A stretch of DNA of 64,000 nt. Origin: Pseudochelatococcus sp047501465 (lineage in GTDB: Bacteria; Pseudomonadota; Alphaproteobacteria; Rhizobiales; Beijerinckiaceae). Of this stretch, positions 37,802-46,477 are shown piece after piece; position 1 is the stretch's first letter; each line of letters begins with the position of its first letter. The stretch is taken from assembly GCF_047501465.1 (NCBI RefSeq), contig NZ_JAZDRL010000001.1, forward strand, positions 868,001 to 932,000, in the 5' to 3' direction. The notes under the pieces are model-generated. The model saw only the letters and a program-made list of their open reading frames with translations, made no database searches and had not been told where the DNA came from. Position numbers and translations under genes: made by a program.

Positions 37802-38090
37802 TCTCTCCAGTTTCGCTATTCCCTAACCTGGCATTGCCAGATTTTTGGGGGACAGCCACTAGCTATAGCGGCCTCATACTGGAGACATATTGATACCTAT
37901 ATCCAAAGCCCTCTGTGCTGAATATCACGCTGACCAATTGTTTTTTGCTCCAGCAATGCATAACCCCATATAGCCCTGACAATTTAGAAGCAAAACTTCC
38001 ATAATCTTCTAACCGGCTCTGTGCTGAACGACACAGGTTGCTTCCTATTGGTCACACTATAATAAACGCTAGTTAGATGGGAGAAATGAT
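37802..38090. promoter_or_regulatory. Divergent T3SS promoter region with a 12-base direct repeat
   Basis: This 289-base gap lies between the first gene of the sctV operon (minus) and the first gene of the secreted-protein operon (plus). The sequence CTCTGTGCTGAA occurs twice, at 37911-37922 and 38017-38028, 106 bases apart and in the same orientation. One copy would lie upstream of each divergent promoter. It may be a binding site for an activator of the system. No second example was found at the secretin gene. Confidence 0.4.
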
Positions 38091-40127
38091 ATGGGTGTTG
38101 AATCAGTCAACAATCCGCTTGTGGCGCAATCAGTTCCTGAGCTGGAAGTGGGGAGCGAAGAGGTCTCTGCATCCGTTACGAGCATACTGCCTGACCTGAC
38201 GCCCGAATTTAAAACCATGGGTTTCAATTCGCTTGGCGTTTTTGGGATGCAGGCATTGTCGTCTTCAACTACCTATACGCTGGCAGATCTGGGCGCGGAC
38301 CTCATCACTTTTTCGACGCTTGCAGAAGCCAAGAAGTGGGCAGGGGCAGACGTTGAAACGGTGTATTTCCGCAAAGTGGTCGTAGGAGGGGTTACTTATC
38401 TGGAGCCACTTAAGGCAAAGCGTTCATCTGACATTAACTACAGCAAGATGGATGCTAATGAACTTGAGTTCGAAAGTGCGGGCGATAGCATTGCGTTCAC
38501 AGCCACCCTACCCACAGCCAGTGAGTTTCTTAAGCTGCATACAGCTGAGCAAAATGCTCTCGTAGCCTTAAAAGGCACCTCGAAAACTGTGAGCTATACA
38601 GCGCCGAAAACCGGCAGCATGACTTATATTGAACTTGTTTATTCAGCTTCTGGTAATGAACCAGCGGTTACTGCCATACTCTCGCAGGATGGAAAGAAGG
38701 CATATATCGTTGATAAGTTGCAAACACGTGACTTCTCATTCATGCCATTTGATGATCAATATGCAATTTCTAAAACAGCTGCATTTAGTGGCCCTTCGGG
38801 TATAGCCGCCAAGCTTGGCCTTATCACTTCAACAGCTACTGCAGTGGCAGCTGTACAAGCAGCAATAGACAAGATAAATAGTGAGTTTACAGACGCACCT
38901 AGGAATTTATATAAGTATATACCCCCTACAATTGTCTTCGGTTTAGAAGTCTCTCCTGGTAGATTTGAATCAGTAACCGGTGAAGCATCAATAACTCAAA
39001 AAGGATACTTTACCACAGAGCATAGAGATCTGTTTAAAAAGCAACTTGATCTTATAAAAGAAGAAATATCAAACGATATGGCTGTTTTCAACATGACAGC
39101 TATCAATGATAAAATAGGAGCAATTGGGGAGCGATTCACGCGCGCACTCGCATTTGGCAATATACCAGCTTTCGTAACATCCACCTCTCCGGCCACCGTC
39201 TCTAACAACCCATCTGAGATGGCCAGATTTATAACACAGACGTCTGGCACAAAGTATGAAACATCACATGGTCTTGATATGCGCGGCCAAATAGCCGGCT
39301 ACCCATATCTTCTTAGCGCGGATGACAATAAGACTGTTAAAGAGGGCTTTGATAAATTTATTGCGCAAGAAAAAATCTATCATGAGAATGCCAAGAGCCG
39401 CCGAGATCTTGTTAAGGACATAAGTAATAATAACTTGATGCTTGACGCTCCAACATTACTGTATCGACTTCAGATACACTATAATATTGAGTCAGACGCT
39501 AATATAGCTTGCGCATCGGAAGAGTTACGTCAGCAGAACGACCTCTTGAATAGCTACTCCAAAGCTCAGCAACTCATAAGCCAAACTATATCTATTAATA
39601 AAAAGGCTTTCTTTGTCGCTAACAACTATGGCCCCGAAAAAAACCCCCGCAATCAGGGGAATGATACAAACCGTAAGGTACCAATCAACGATGAAAAATG
39701 GGTACCTAGATATTGGGGTGATGTACCTAGATATTTTCTTGATCGGGCTACAAGCGGTGATGACGTATTAAAACGGATAGCCATGTTCCAGACTGATAAT
39801 GCCTCACTAGGAGGCAAAGCCCCATTACACCCTATTGAGAAAATGCGTGGAATATCAAGACCATATCTTAAAATTACCGGACTAAAACCGAACAAGAGCA
39901 ACGATCCAGAATTTGGTTATGGCTGGCCTCAGAAATTAGATGTCGCCACCTGGCAGCAATACGGCAATCAGCTGTCTGAAACAGTGAATTTGATTGGTCA
40001 GGAAACCCAAAACGTGCTCAATAAAATAAGTGGTTTTGAGAAAGATAAAGGCCGTTACACTGATATGGCCTCCAATACGCTTTCAAAACTGAATGAAGCT
40101 ATCATGGCCATAGGCCGCAGCTTATAA
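38091..40127 (+). CDS. Large T3SS-locus protein, paralogue 1 (probable exported tip/filament component)
   Basis: The ATG follows GGGAG with good spacing. The 678-residue protein has no signal peptide or membrane helix. It is plainly homologous to the 614-residue product of 40501-42345. Shared blocks include GADLITFSTLAEAK, FDDQYAISKTAAF, ITERF/IGERF..RALAFG, EELRQQNDLLNSYSKAQ and APLHPIEKMRGISRP. Helical segments at both ends (C-terminus EKDKGRYTDMASNTLSKLNEAI) recall needle, tip and flagellin-like proteins that polymerise through terminal helices. The middle of the gene (38,800-39,900) is AT-rich. Position ahead of the translocator genes suggests an exported structural or tip (SctA-like) protein. 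I know no named family that fits. Confidence 0.75.
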   Translation: MGVESVNNPLVAQSVPELEVGSEEVSASVTSILPDLTPEFKTMGFNSLGVFGMQALSSSTTYTLADLGADLITFSTLAEAKKWAGADVETVYFRKVVVGGVTYLEPLKAKRSSDINYSKMDANELEFESAGDSIAFTATLPTASEFLKLHTAEQNALVALKGTSKTVSYTAPKTGSMTYIELVYSASGNEPAVTAILSQDGKKAYIVDKLQTRDFSFMPFDDQYAISKTAAFSGPSGIAAKLGLITSTATAVAAVQAAIDKINSEFTDAPRNLYKYIPPTIVFGLEVSPGRFESVTGEASITQKGYFTTEHRDLFKKQLDLIKEEISNDMAVFNMTAINDKIGAIGERFTRALAFGNIPAFVTSTSPATVSNNPSEMARFITQTSGTKYETSHGLDMRGQIAGYPYLLSADDNKTVKEGFDKFIAQEKIYHENAKSRRDLVKDISNNNLMLDAPTLLYRLQIHYNIESDANIACASEELRQQNDLLNSYSKAQQLISQTISINKKAFFVANNYGPEKNPRNQGNDTNRKVPINDEKWVPRYWGDVPRYFLDRATSGDDVLKRIAMFQTDNASLGGKAPLHPIEKMRGISRPYLKITGLKPNKSNDPEFGYGWPQKLDVATWQQYGNQLSETVNLIGQETQNVLNKISGFEKDKGRYTDMASNTLSKLNEAIMAIGRSL

Positions 40128-40164
40128 TGTTTTGTAAAGCAGTTAACTGCATAGCGAGCATCGC

Positions 40165-40485
40165 ATGAACAGAAGAACGGACCACACACAGCAAACGTGG
40201 AGCTTCAGTGCTCTCAATGCGAATACGGGTGACAGTGAGTGGTTGCTTCAGATGCAACAGCTGAGCAACCAGCTTCAGCAGTTGCATGCCTCGCCATTGC
40301 TTGCTTATGACGTTGTTGCTCAATCCATTTTCCGGGATATCGCTCTAGCTGCGGACATGGAGGAAATATCCCGACAGTGTGATCTGCTACTAGCCCGCAT
40401 TCATGAGTTGATGCAGGAGAGCGCATCTTCCCGTTTTGTAGAAAGCACCTCTGCACGTGGCCCGCGGGTCATGATGAAGCTTTGA
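40165..40485 (+). CDS. Small helical protein between the two paralogues
   Basis: The 106-residue protein lies between the two large paralogues, 37 bases after the first and 15 bases before the second, so all three form one operon. It is predicted to be mostly alpha-helical (LLQMQQLSNQLQQLHASPLL; LLARIHELMQE) with no membrane segment. Small helical proteins next to secreted T3SS proteins are often dedicated chaperones, needle subunits or inner-rod proteins, but no family motif is visible. Confidence 0.65.
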   Translation: MNRRTDHTQQTWSFSALNANTGDSEWLLQMQQLSNQLQQLHASPLLAYDVVAQSIFRDIALAADMEEISRQCDLLLARIHELMQESASSRFVESTSARGPRVMMKL

Positions 40486-40500
40486 GGTAGGAGATCCCCG

Positions 40501-42345
40501 ATGGCCATTAACGCCCCCCTTGCAGGCATCATGTCAACATCACTTATCACGCCAAGCAGCAGCGATGCTGATTTAGCGCAGGAAGCACTGACTGCAGAGA
40601 GGAGCGATGACACCAGTAATAATGCGCCTTTGGATACTGGTGTAAACGATTCGGGCGCTGGCCTGAAGTCTTTGTCGTCACTATTTGTATCGCCACTTCT
40701 GGCTACATCTACCTCAGCCACCGAGCTCACAATAGAAGAGCTGGGAGCCAATCTCATATCCTTCTCCAAACTCTCGGAGGCTCAGGCATTACTGGGAATG
40801 GCCGCGACTACACGTTTCTACCAAAAGATTGTTATTGATAATATTACCTATTTACAGCCTCTTCAGGAGAAATTGCCGAAGACTGTTGATTTAACGGATA
40901 TTGCGAAAATTCAACCGACATACATCCCCGTTGGCGAGCCTATTCCTTATATTGCAGGCGCTATTCCTTCAATTGATCAGTTCTCAGCGATGCATTCTGC
41001 TGACCAGAGAGCGCTTTTGATGCTATCCGGCACCTATACAAACGGCACGTATTCGCTAACATATAAAGACACCAGTTCTAACCCGATCTTGACAGCTGTC
41101 CTGTCAGCTGATGGCAAAACTGTTTATATAGTTGAAAAACTGGATAAGTCTCGGTTTTTTAATATGCCTTACCTAGATCAGCTTGCGATTTCCAAAACAC
41201 CTGCCTTCCAGCTGCTCAAGTTGACACTCGGTCTTGATGCTACAAAGGCAGACATTGAAACTGAAATCGATTCCCGGCTGGCTGCTATAAACAAGGCATT
41301 TCAGGACCGTATTCCAACCGTTACTGTATCTATTCCTGGCGACAACACAGCTCCACAGAATCTTTATGATCGAGTCGGGTTTTTCACGACTGACCATCTA
41401 AAGCTATTCACTGATCAACTAGAGATTATCAAGCAATCATTGAATACTGATCTTGCTGTATATAACAAAGCTCAAATTGATGATAAGCTGGCAGCTATTA
41501 CAGAGCGTTTTGAACGAGCGCTTGCATTTGGAGACCTGCCGGTACACGCCTCCGATATTAATGACCCTTCAGCTGCAGTAAAGCTTGTTGGAACGCCCGG
41601 CGGGCGATCTGGAGGCGATAATGATGGCCCCACGGCCTATGTGAACCTTATCAGCCTTGATATGAATGTTACCGTTAAGGCCGGCTTTGACAACTTTATT
41701 ATGCAAGAAGAGCGCCGCATAGCTGCTGAAAAAGAAAAAGCTGCTCTCATTGCCAAACTTAATAATCCCGATCCCGACAATCCACTTTCCATGGATGGGC
41801 CTCAACTACTCTTCCAGCTTCAGCTTTACTATAATATAATTGCAGAAGCAGAATTGGCTTGTATTTCGGAAGAGGTCCGCCAACAGAATGATCTGATTAA
41901 AAGCTACTCTGAGGCTCAATCAGGCCTTGGTGTAACAATGAAGATCAATGGAGATACGCAATATCTTGGCCTGCGGAAACCTGATAACATTACGAAATAC
42001 ACAGCCGAAACGACACTTGCAATTTCCATGTTCCAGACGAACGCTGGCGCAGCAAACGCTCTTGCCCCGCTCCATCCCATTGAAAAGTTGCGCAACATCA
42101 CACGGCCGCGCATTGATGCCTTCACTGCAGAGGGCAAAGCAAACACCAAGCAGCTGATTGAGTGGAGCCAGTATGCTTCCCAGCTTAAAGATTCTGTTGG
42201 CATTATTGGACAGGAAATTCAGGATAAATCCAACAAAGCGAATGGAATAGAGAAAGAAAAGGCACGTATTAGCCAATTTGCATCTCAGGTAAATACGAAA
42301 ATGTATGAAGCTATCCAGGCACTCGCACGAATGGGCTTTTGGTAA
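40501..42345 (+). CDS. Large T3SS-locus protein, paralogue 2 (probable exported tip/filament component)
   Basis: AGGAG lies well placed before the ATG. The 614-residue protein matches paralogue 1 over most of its length, with GANLISFSKLSEAQ near residue 82, LDQLAISKTPAF near 222, ITERFERALAFG near 337, EEVRQQNDLIKSYSEAQ near 455 and APLHPIEKLRNITRP near 520. The N-terminal ~75 residues are Ser/Thr/Asp-rich, as in T3SS export signals. The paralogues have diverged most in the middle and at the extreme N-terminus. Possible roles are the needle tip, a filament, or a pair of effectors sharing a chaperone. Confidence 0.75.
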   Translation: MAINAPLAGIMSTSLITPSSSDADLAQEALTAERSDDTSNNAPLDTGVNDSGAGLKSLSSLFVSPLLATSTSATELTIEELGANLISFSKLSEAQALLGMAATTRFYQKIVIDNITYLQPLQEKLPKTVDLTDIAKIQPTYIPVGEPIPYIAGAIPSIDQFSAMHSADQRALLMLSGTYTNGTYSLTYKDTSSNPILTAVLSADGKTVYIVEKLDKSRFFNMPYLDQLAISKTPAFQLLKLTLGLDATKADIETEIDSRLAAINKAFQDRIPTVTVSIPGDNTAPQNLYDRVGFFTTDHLKLFTDQLEIIKQSLNTDLAVYNKAQIDDKLAAITERFERALAFGDLPVHASDINDPSAAVKLVGTPGGRSGGDNDGPTAYVNLISLDMNVTVKAGFDNFIMQEERRIAAEKEKAALIAKLNNPDPDNPLSMDGPQLLFQLQLYYNIIAEAELACISEEVRQQNDLIKSYSEAQSGLGVTMKINGDTQYLGLRKPDNITKYTAETTLAISMFQTNAGAANALAPLHPIEKLRNITRPRIDAFTAEGKANTKQLIEWSQYASQLKDSVGIIGQEIQDKSNKANGIEKEKARISQFASQVNTKMYEAIQALARMGFW

Positions 42346-42438
42346 AGCCTTCCATCTGATACAGTTGGAAGAAGTTAATCGTATATGCAGTTTGGATACT
42401 GCATATATTGATATTTTCCAACAGATTTGCAGGGTGCT

Positions 42439-42825
42439 ATGGTCTCTCACATCAAGGAACTGGATGTTGGCCTTGAGTCAATCTCACGTTGGCGGGTTGA
42501 TGACGACCTTCATCTGCCAGAGGGTGGGCCGCGTGCGCCAACCTATTTTCCGGTCAATCGCCCACTGCACGATGTTCTGAATCGCCCAACACTTGATGAG
42601 CGCCTGCCAGATCTGCTGCAACCTGCGACGATTGACCCTGATCTGACCCAGCCCGCCATGCTCATGGAAGTGCGCGTGGATACACGCACCTTGCTAGCTG
42701 ATTTCGCCAGCCGTGCAAATGGCCTGCAGAAAGCCACCCTGGAGCGTGCCTTATCGCTGATTGATCAAAACGAACTGCTTGATGAAGAGGTGCGTGCGTC
42801 TTTGGCCACGTTATATCGCGGATGA
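42439..42825 (+). CDS. Small T3SS-locus protein, function unknown
   Basis: From the ATG at 42439 (AGGG upstream; a TTG 12 bases earlier is also in frame) this encodes about 128 residues. It has a Pro-rich middle and a helical C-terminal half (LMEVRVDTRTLLADFASRANGLQKATLERALSLIDQ). Its stop overlaps the start of the TPR gene by ATGA, so the products are likely partners. The position next to a SctG-like chaperone would suit a needle, rod or needle-chaperone protein, but sequence alone does not show it. Confidence 0.65.
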   Translation: MVSHIKELDVGLESISRWRVDDDLHLPEGGPRAPTYFPVNRPLHDVLNRPTLDERLPDLLQPATIDPDLTQPAMLMEVRVDTRTLLADFASRANGLQKATLERALSLIDQNELLDEEVRASLATLYRG

Positions 42826-43235
42826 GCAATGTCATTGTCGGTAAAGTCCCCCGCCCGACCGCAATCCGCCGCAAGGAGCGCGACTTTCTCCTGCTGAATA
42901 TCTTTGTATTTGTTAAATATGGCTACATTGACCGAGCGCGCATTCTTGCAGACGCACTCTTTCTAATGGGTGATTCAAGCATAGATGTGTTGCTGGCCCG
43001 CACTGTTACGCGTTTTCTTATGCGAGACTGGACAGCCACCCTCGCCGCCCTTGAGGAATTAGACCACGCCGATCCGATAGAGCGTTTTGGTTCATATCAG
43101 CCCACCTTGCAGCAGCGCATGCGTCGGTATCTGAAGGCGCGCAGTTTGTATCAGCTCGACATGCACGATAGCGCAGATGATGCACTTGATTCCTACCTGC
43201 GCCACGGCACAAGCGGCCATGAAACGCCTGAGTGA
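42822..43235 (+). CDS. SctG/YscG-like TPR needle-chaperone candidate
   Basis: The 137-residue protein is all-helical and TPR-like: FLLLNIFVFVKYGYIDRARILADALFLMGDSS, then TVTRFLMRDWTATLAALEELDHADP. In size and pattern this resembles the YscG/PscG co-chaperones that keep needle subunits unpolymerised in the cytoplasm. It starts inside the stop codon of the preceding gene. No needle subunit is recognisable in the window, so the client is unknown. A generic TPR adaptor is the alternative. Confidence 0.65.
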   Translation: MSNVIVGKVPRPTAIRRKERDFLLLNIFVFVKYGYIDRARILADALFLMGDSSIDVLLARTVTRFLMRDWTATLAALEELDHADPIERFGSYQPTLQQRMRRYLKARSLYQLDMHDSADDALDSYLRHGTSGHETPE

Positions 43236-43517
43236 AAACGTGGATACACGGGCGTAAATAATCAAATAATCACGCTAAAATCTTCAAAACGGGCTAAATT
43301 AAGATGCCCCTTGTCATTTACAGCACAGAGACACATTCCCACAACTGTTACATTCAAACCTATGAGAGGATTGTGTTTGTGCCTCATTCGAGAAGCTACT
43401 CACCTCTTGGTCCGCCCTTGCATCCTGAATATGGGATGCAATCTGAATAAACGACTCGGCCAAACCGGGTTCAATCCCTTCCCACTGCTTGGGCCATGGG
43501 GTTTCTGGGAGTTTTGA

Positions 43518-44084
43518 ATGACCTTTCTGGATGCACCAACAATCCCACCTGAAGTGCTTCAACTGTGGAAGGAAAAGCAGTCCTCTGCTTTCCAGGAAAA
43601 AATTAGTGCGCTGTCAGAAACCGAGTTCCAAAAGGATTACCTGGCTCAGTTTTTTGGAGGTCCCAGCCTTGCATCCCTAAAAGGTTTAGGCCCTGAGCAC
43701 ATCGATGCCTTACTGGTCAAAGCCCATAATGAACTTAAAGCCGGCTCCATACCTGCCGCATGCGACACGCTGATGCTTGTTATGGCGCTAGATCCCAATG
43801 AAGATCGCGCTGTATACACGCTGGCAAGCATCCTGCAGATGAAAGGGTGCTACTATGATGCCGGTTTGCTCTACATGCGCTACATCATGCTGAAAGCAAT
43901 GGAGCCACGTGGATATCTGCGCATCGGCGAATGCTTGCTTGGTGATGATCATATCGCTGAAGCACGCGAATACATCACTGGCGCACTTAGTCTTGCAACT
44001 GAAGCAGGCGATACGTTGACGCAACAGCAAGCTAAAACAATGTTATCTCAATTAGAGCAGAGGGATAGTGCCGTTGCCCTATAA
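43518..44084 (+). CDS. SycD/LcrH-type class II chaperone for the translocators
   Basis: GGGAG precedes the ATG. The 188-residue protein has tandem TPR motifs from about residue 75 onward (LKAGSIPAACDTLMLVMALDPNEDRAVYTLASILQMKGCYYDAGLLYMRYIML, then GYLRIGECLLGDDHIAEAREYI), the pattern of LcrH/SycD chaperones. These bind the two hydrophobic translocators before export. It lies directly upstream of the two translocator genes, the classical order, which makes this the most likely translocator chaperone among the TPR genes of the window. Confidence 0.8.
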   Translation: MTFLDAPTIPPEVLQLWKEKQSSAFQEKISALSETEFQKDYLAQFFGGPSLASLKGLGPEHIDALLVKAHNELKAGSIPAACDTLMLVMALDPNEDRAVYTLASILQMKGCYYDAGLLYMRYIMLKAMEPRGYLRIGECLLGDDHIAEAREYITGALSLATEAGDTLTQQQAKTMLSQLEQRDSAVAL

Positions 44085-44138
44085 GGGCGAAATAGCATTA
44101 TCGATTTCATCTATTGCACGTTCTAAGGAGACATTCAT

Positions 44139-45239
44139 ATGTCCGTGACTAATGCAGTATCCACCACTATCGGCTCTGGCCTGGGTACGGAACAGACCAA
44201 GTCTACTGGAACGACAACCAAGACGTCTACTGCCGCTTATGGCGTTAGCGGGCAGAACGGCGCTGTTCCTTCCGCTACGGAGAAAGAACAAGACAGTTTG
44301 ACGCTTAATGCGCAACAGATTCAGGCATTATTTGCAGCTATTCGGGAAATTCTGCCTGAGGGACAAGAAGATACAGACCTAATGCTGATGCAGATTGCGG
44401 AAGCTCTTAAAGAAACACAGAGCAAAGTGCAATCAATGGGCATTGAAGCATCAACGGGTCAGCGCAAATCCGACCTGAAAGAACTTCAGAAAAAGCAGGA
44501 TGAAGCTGAAGCCGCGCGGAAAAAGGCAGAAAAGAAAAGCGGCATTGCCAAGCTTTTCTCCAAAATTGCGGGCTGGTTTAGTGCTATCGCAACCATAATC
44601 GCCGGTGCTGTAATGATGGCAACGGGAAATCCATTAGGTGCGATCGTGATTGCAGTTGGCGTTACAATGGCTGTGAATGAGGCTGTGAAACAAGGCACAG
44701 GCAAATCCATAGCTGCCAATATATGGAACAACCAATACTTTGATATGGGCTTCTCGATTGGTCTAGCAGTCATTGCAGCCGCTGCATCAGCTGGCCCAGG
44801 TATTGTGTCACTGTTTTCTTCGGGCACTTCTGCTGCCGGCACTGCCGCAGCTGCCGGGTCTGCGGCTGGCTCTGCTACTTCTTCTGCTGTCAGTTCGGCA
44901 AGCTCCGCCGCAACCACTGCAGCCAGCACGGTGTCACAAACCGCGGGTAAAACAACGGCAACGTGGCTTGAAATTGGCATGGGGGCCGCGCAGGCCGTTG
45001 TGACAGCAACCGCTACGGCAACAAGCGCAGATGCTACCCTTAGTCAGTCCTCACTGCAGAAGAAAAATGCAGGCATCAAGGATTTTGAAGCTATAATGGA
45101 GGCGATGAATGAGTTTATTCAGCGCGCGCTGAAACAATTGATTGGCGTTGAACAATCCATCGAAAACCTCAAAGATCAAGCTTATGAAGCCATCAAGACG
45201 AAGCAAGCTGTCGTCATGAATATCAAGATTAAAGCTTAA
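44139..45239 (+). CDS. sctE: T3SS translocon protein, SctE (YopB/SipB-like)
   Basis: AAGGAG is well placed. The 366-residue protein has a Thr/Ser-rich N-terminus, a helical region with a KKQDEAEAARKKAEKKSG coiled coil near residue 120, and long hydrophobic segments. Those segments include IAGWFSAIATIIAGAVMMAT and GAIVIAVGVTMAVNEAVKQG in the first cluster and GFSIGLAVIAAAASAGPGIVSLF in the next. The arrangement of coiled coil, paired membrane helices and a conserved GxxxAxxxN-type turn is that of YopB/IpaB/SipB major translocators, which insert into the host membrane. The neighbour downstream is the minor translocator and the neighbour upstream is the chaperone. Confidence 0.82.
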   Translation: MSVTNAVSTTIGSGLGTEQTKSTGTTTKTSTAAYGVSGQNGAVPSATEKEQDSLTLNAQQIQALFAAIREILPEGQEDTDLMLMQIAEALKETQSKVQSMGIEASTGQRKSDLKELQKKQDEAEAARKKAEKKSGIAKLFSKIAGWFSAIATIIAGAVMMATGNPLGAIVIAVGVTMAVNEAVKQGTGKSIAANIWNNQYFDMGFSIGLAVIAAAASAGPGIVSLFSSGTSAAGTAAAAGSAAGSATSSAVSSASSAATTAASTVSQTAGKTTATWLEIGMGAAQAVVTATATATSADATLSQSSLQKKNAGIKDFEAIMEAMNEFIQRALKQLIGVEQSIENLKDQAYEAIKTKQAVVMNIKIKA

Positions 45240-45270
45240 AAAAACAAACCGCTTTTTTAAAGGTGCAGAA

Positions 45271-46395
45271 ATGTCAGACATTCAAATTCACAATTATAAT
45301 TCCACCTTTGGCACTGATAATCACTTCGAGCTGCGTCGATCAGGCAATACCACAAAAACGGCGGGTGCCGGCAGCGCGGCGACAACCGGTGGTGCGCAAA
45401 CCTCATCTCTGGCTAAACACTTTAAAAATAGCAACTTCAATTTTGATATTTACTTATCAGCCAATGAAGTTCAGCCAGGGGATGAGGCCAGGCTGACGCG
45501 TGGTCTGGAAATGCTTTCCGAGACCATCGACCAGTTGCAGGCGCAAGCGGAGCTTTATGATAGCATCGATGCGTTTATGGACAAAGTATCGCAGGTTATG
45601 GCGGAAAAGACGCTTTCCGATGCTGAGAAATACGACAACGTATTGTCTCTTTCCATAGCAATTAGCGAGAAGGTCAATAATAGCGGGGTGGATATTGCCA
45701 ATTTCCCCAAGCGCGTCAAAGACCTGCTTGCCCTGCTCACAGAGGTTACCAACCTTGAGCGTGGCGCTGCGATTGAAATGATCAAAAATCGCGTTCTGGG
45801 AGCTGTTTCAGAGCTAAAGGCTGCCGCCCAGAAAACCAGAGATGCCGCCACTAAACTGATGTGGGGCGCAATTACCCAGCTAATCGTGACAGGTGTATCT
45901 CTCGTCGCTTCAGGCTTTTTCACATTGAAAGCTTCAAAGCAAAATCTTGCTGCCGGGGAGAAAGTTGAGGAGCTTAAGGGTGTTTCTAGAGATTTTAAGA
46001 AAAATCTCGAGAAGACAAAGACCGCGACTGATGTGGATCAGGAGGCGCTAAAGCTAGAACGGGGTGGATTTAAAGGGGAGTCCAACAGATTAAAAGCAGA
46101 AACTGATATTCTGCATCAGACATCCGTGAAGCTTTCTGGTTATGGTCGATCAATAGACCAGGGTGGACAAGCATTGGGGCGTTTTGGTGAGGGCCTTCTT
46201 AACTCTTTTGCCAAAAAAGATGAAGCAGACGGACAAGAAAAGCAAGCCAACGCACAGGCAGAAAATGCTTCCAAGGAAGTAATGGTGCAATATCTGAACC
46301 AGCTAAAAAGCATGGTAGAGGCACTTCTCCAGTCCTATCGCGAAGTCCGCGATACACAGGACCAAGTGAAAGCGAACATCGCAAAGAATGCATAA
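45271..46395 (+). CDS. sctB: T3SS translocon protein, SctB (YopD-like)
   Basis: The 374-residue protein has one hydrophobic segment (MWGAITQLIVTGVSLVASGFFTL, near residues 198-220). Amphipathic helices flank it, including MLSETIDQLQAQAELYDSIDAFMDK and a long C-terminal helical region. This is the layout of minor translocators such as YopD, IpaC or EspB. It starts 31 bases after the major translocator and ends at a strong bidirectional terminator (46421-46448), so it closes the operon. The first ~50 residues are Ser/Thr/Gly/Asn-rich, as expected of an export signal. Confidence 0.8.
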   Translation: MSDIQIHNYNSTFGTDNHFELRRSGNTTKTAGAGSAATTGGAQTSSLAKHFKNSNFNFDIYLSANEVQPGDEARLTRGLEMLSETIDQLQAQAELYDSIDAFMDKVSQVMAEKTLSDAEKYDNVLSLSIAISEKVNNSGVDIANFPKRVKDLLALLTEVTNLERGAAIEMIKNRVLGAVSELKAAAQKTRDAATKLMWGAITQLIVTGVSLVASGFFTLKASKQNLAAGEKVEELKGVSRDFKKNLEKTKTATDVDQEALKLERGGFKGESNRLKAETDILHQTSVKLSGYGRSIDQGGQALGRFGEGLLNSFAKKDEADGQEKQANAQAENASKEVMVQYLNQLKSMVEALLQSYREVRDTQDQVKANIAKNA

Positions 46396-46420
46396 TAACC
46401 AATAAACATAATCTGAAAAT

Positions 46421-46448
46421 AAAGCCCGCATCTAAAGATGCGGGCTTT
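46421..46448. terminator. Bidirectional intrinsic terminator
   Basis: AAAGCCCGCATCT pairs with AGATGCGGGCTTT across a two-base loop, followed by ATTATTT on the plus strand and an ATTTTC tract on the minus strand. It separates convergent genes (sctB, plus; 46478-47617, minus) and can end transcripts from both sides. Confidence 0.92.
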
Positions 46449-46477
46449 ATTATTTATATTTATAATATTTTTTAGTA

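Noticed and set aside
43304..43450. A 48-codon frame between the SctG-like and SycD-like genes, considered as a needle gene
   Set aside because: The composition (Pro, Tyr, His-rich) is not that of a helical needle subunit and there is no good ribosome binding site.
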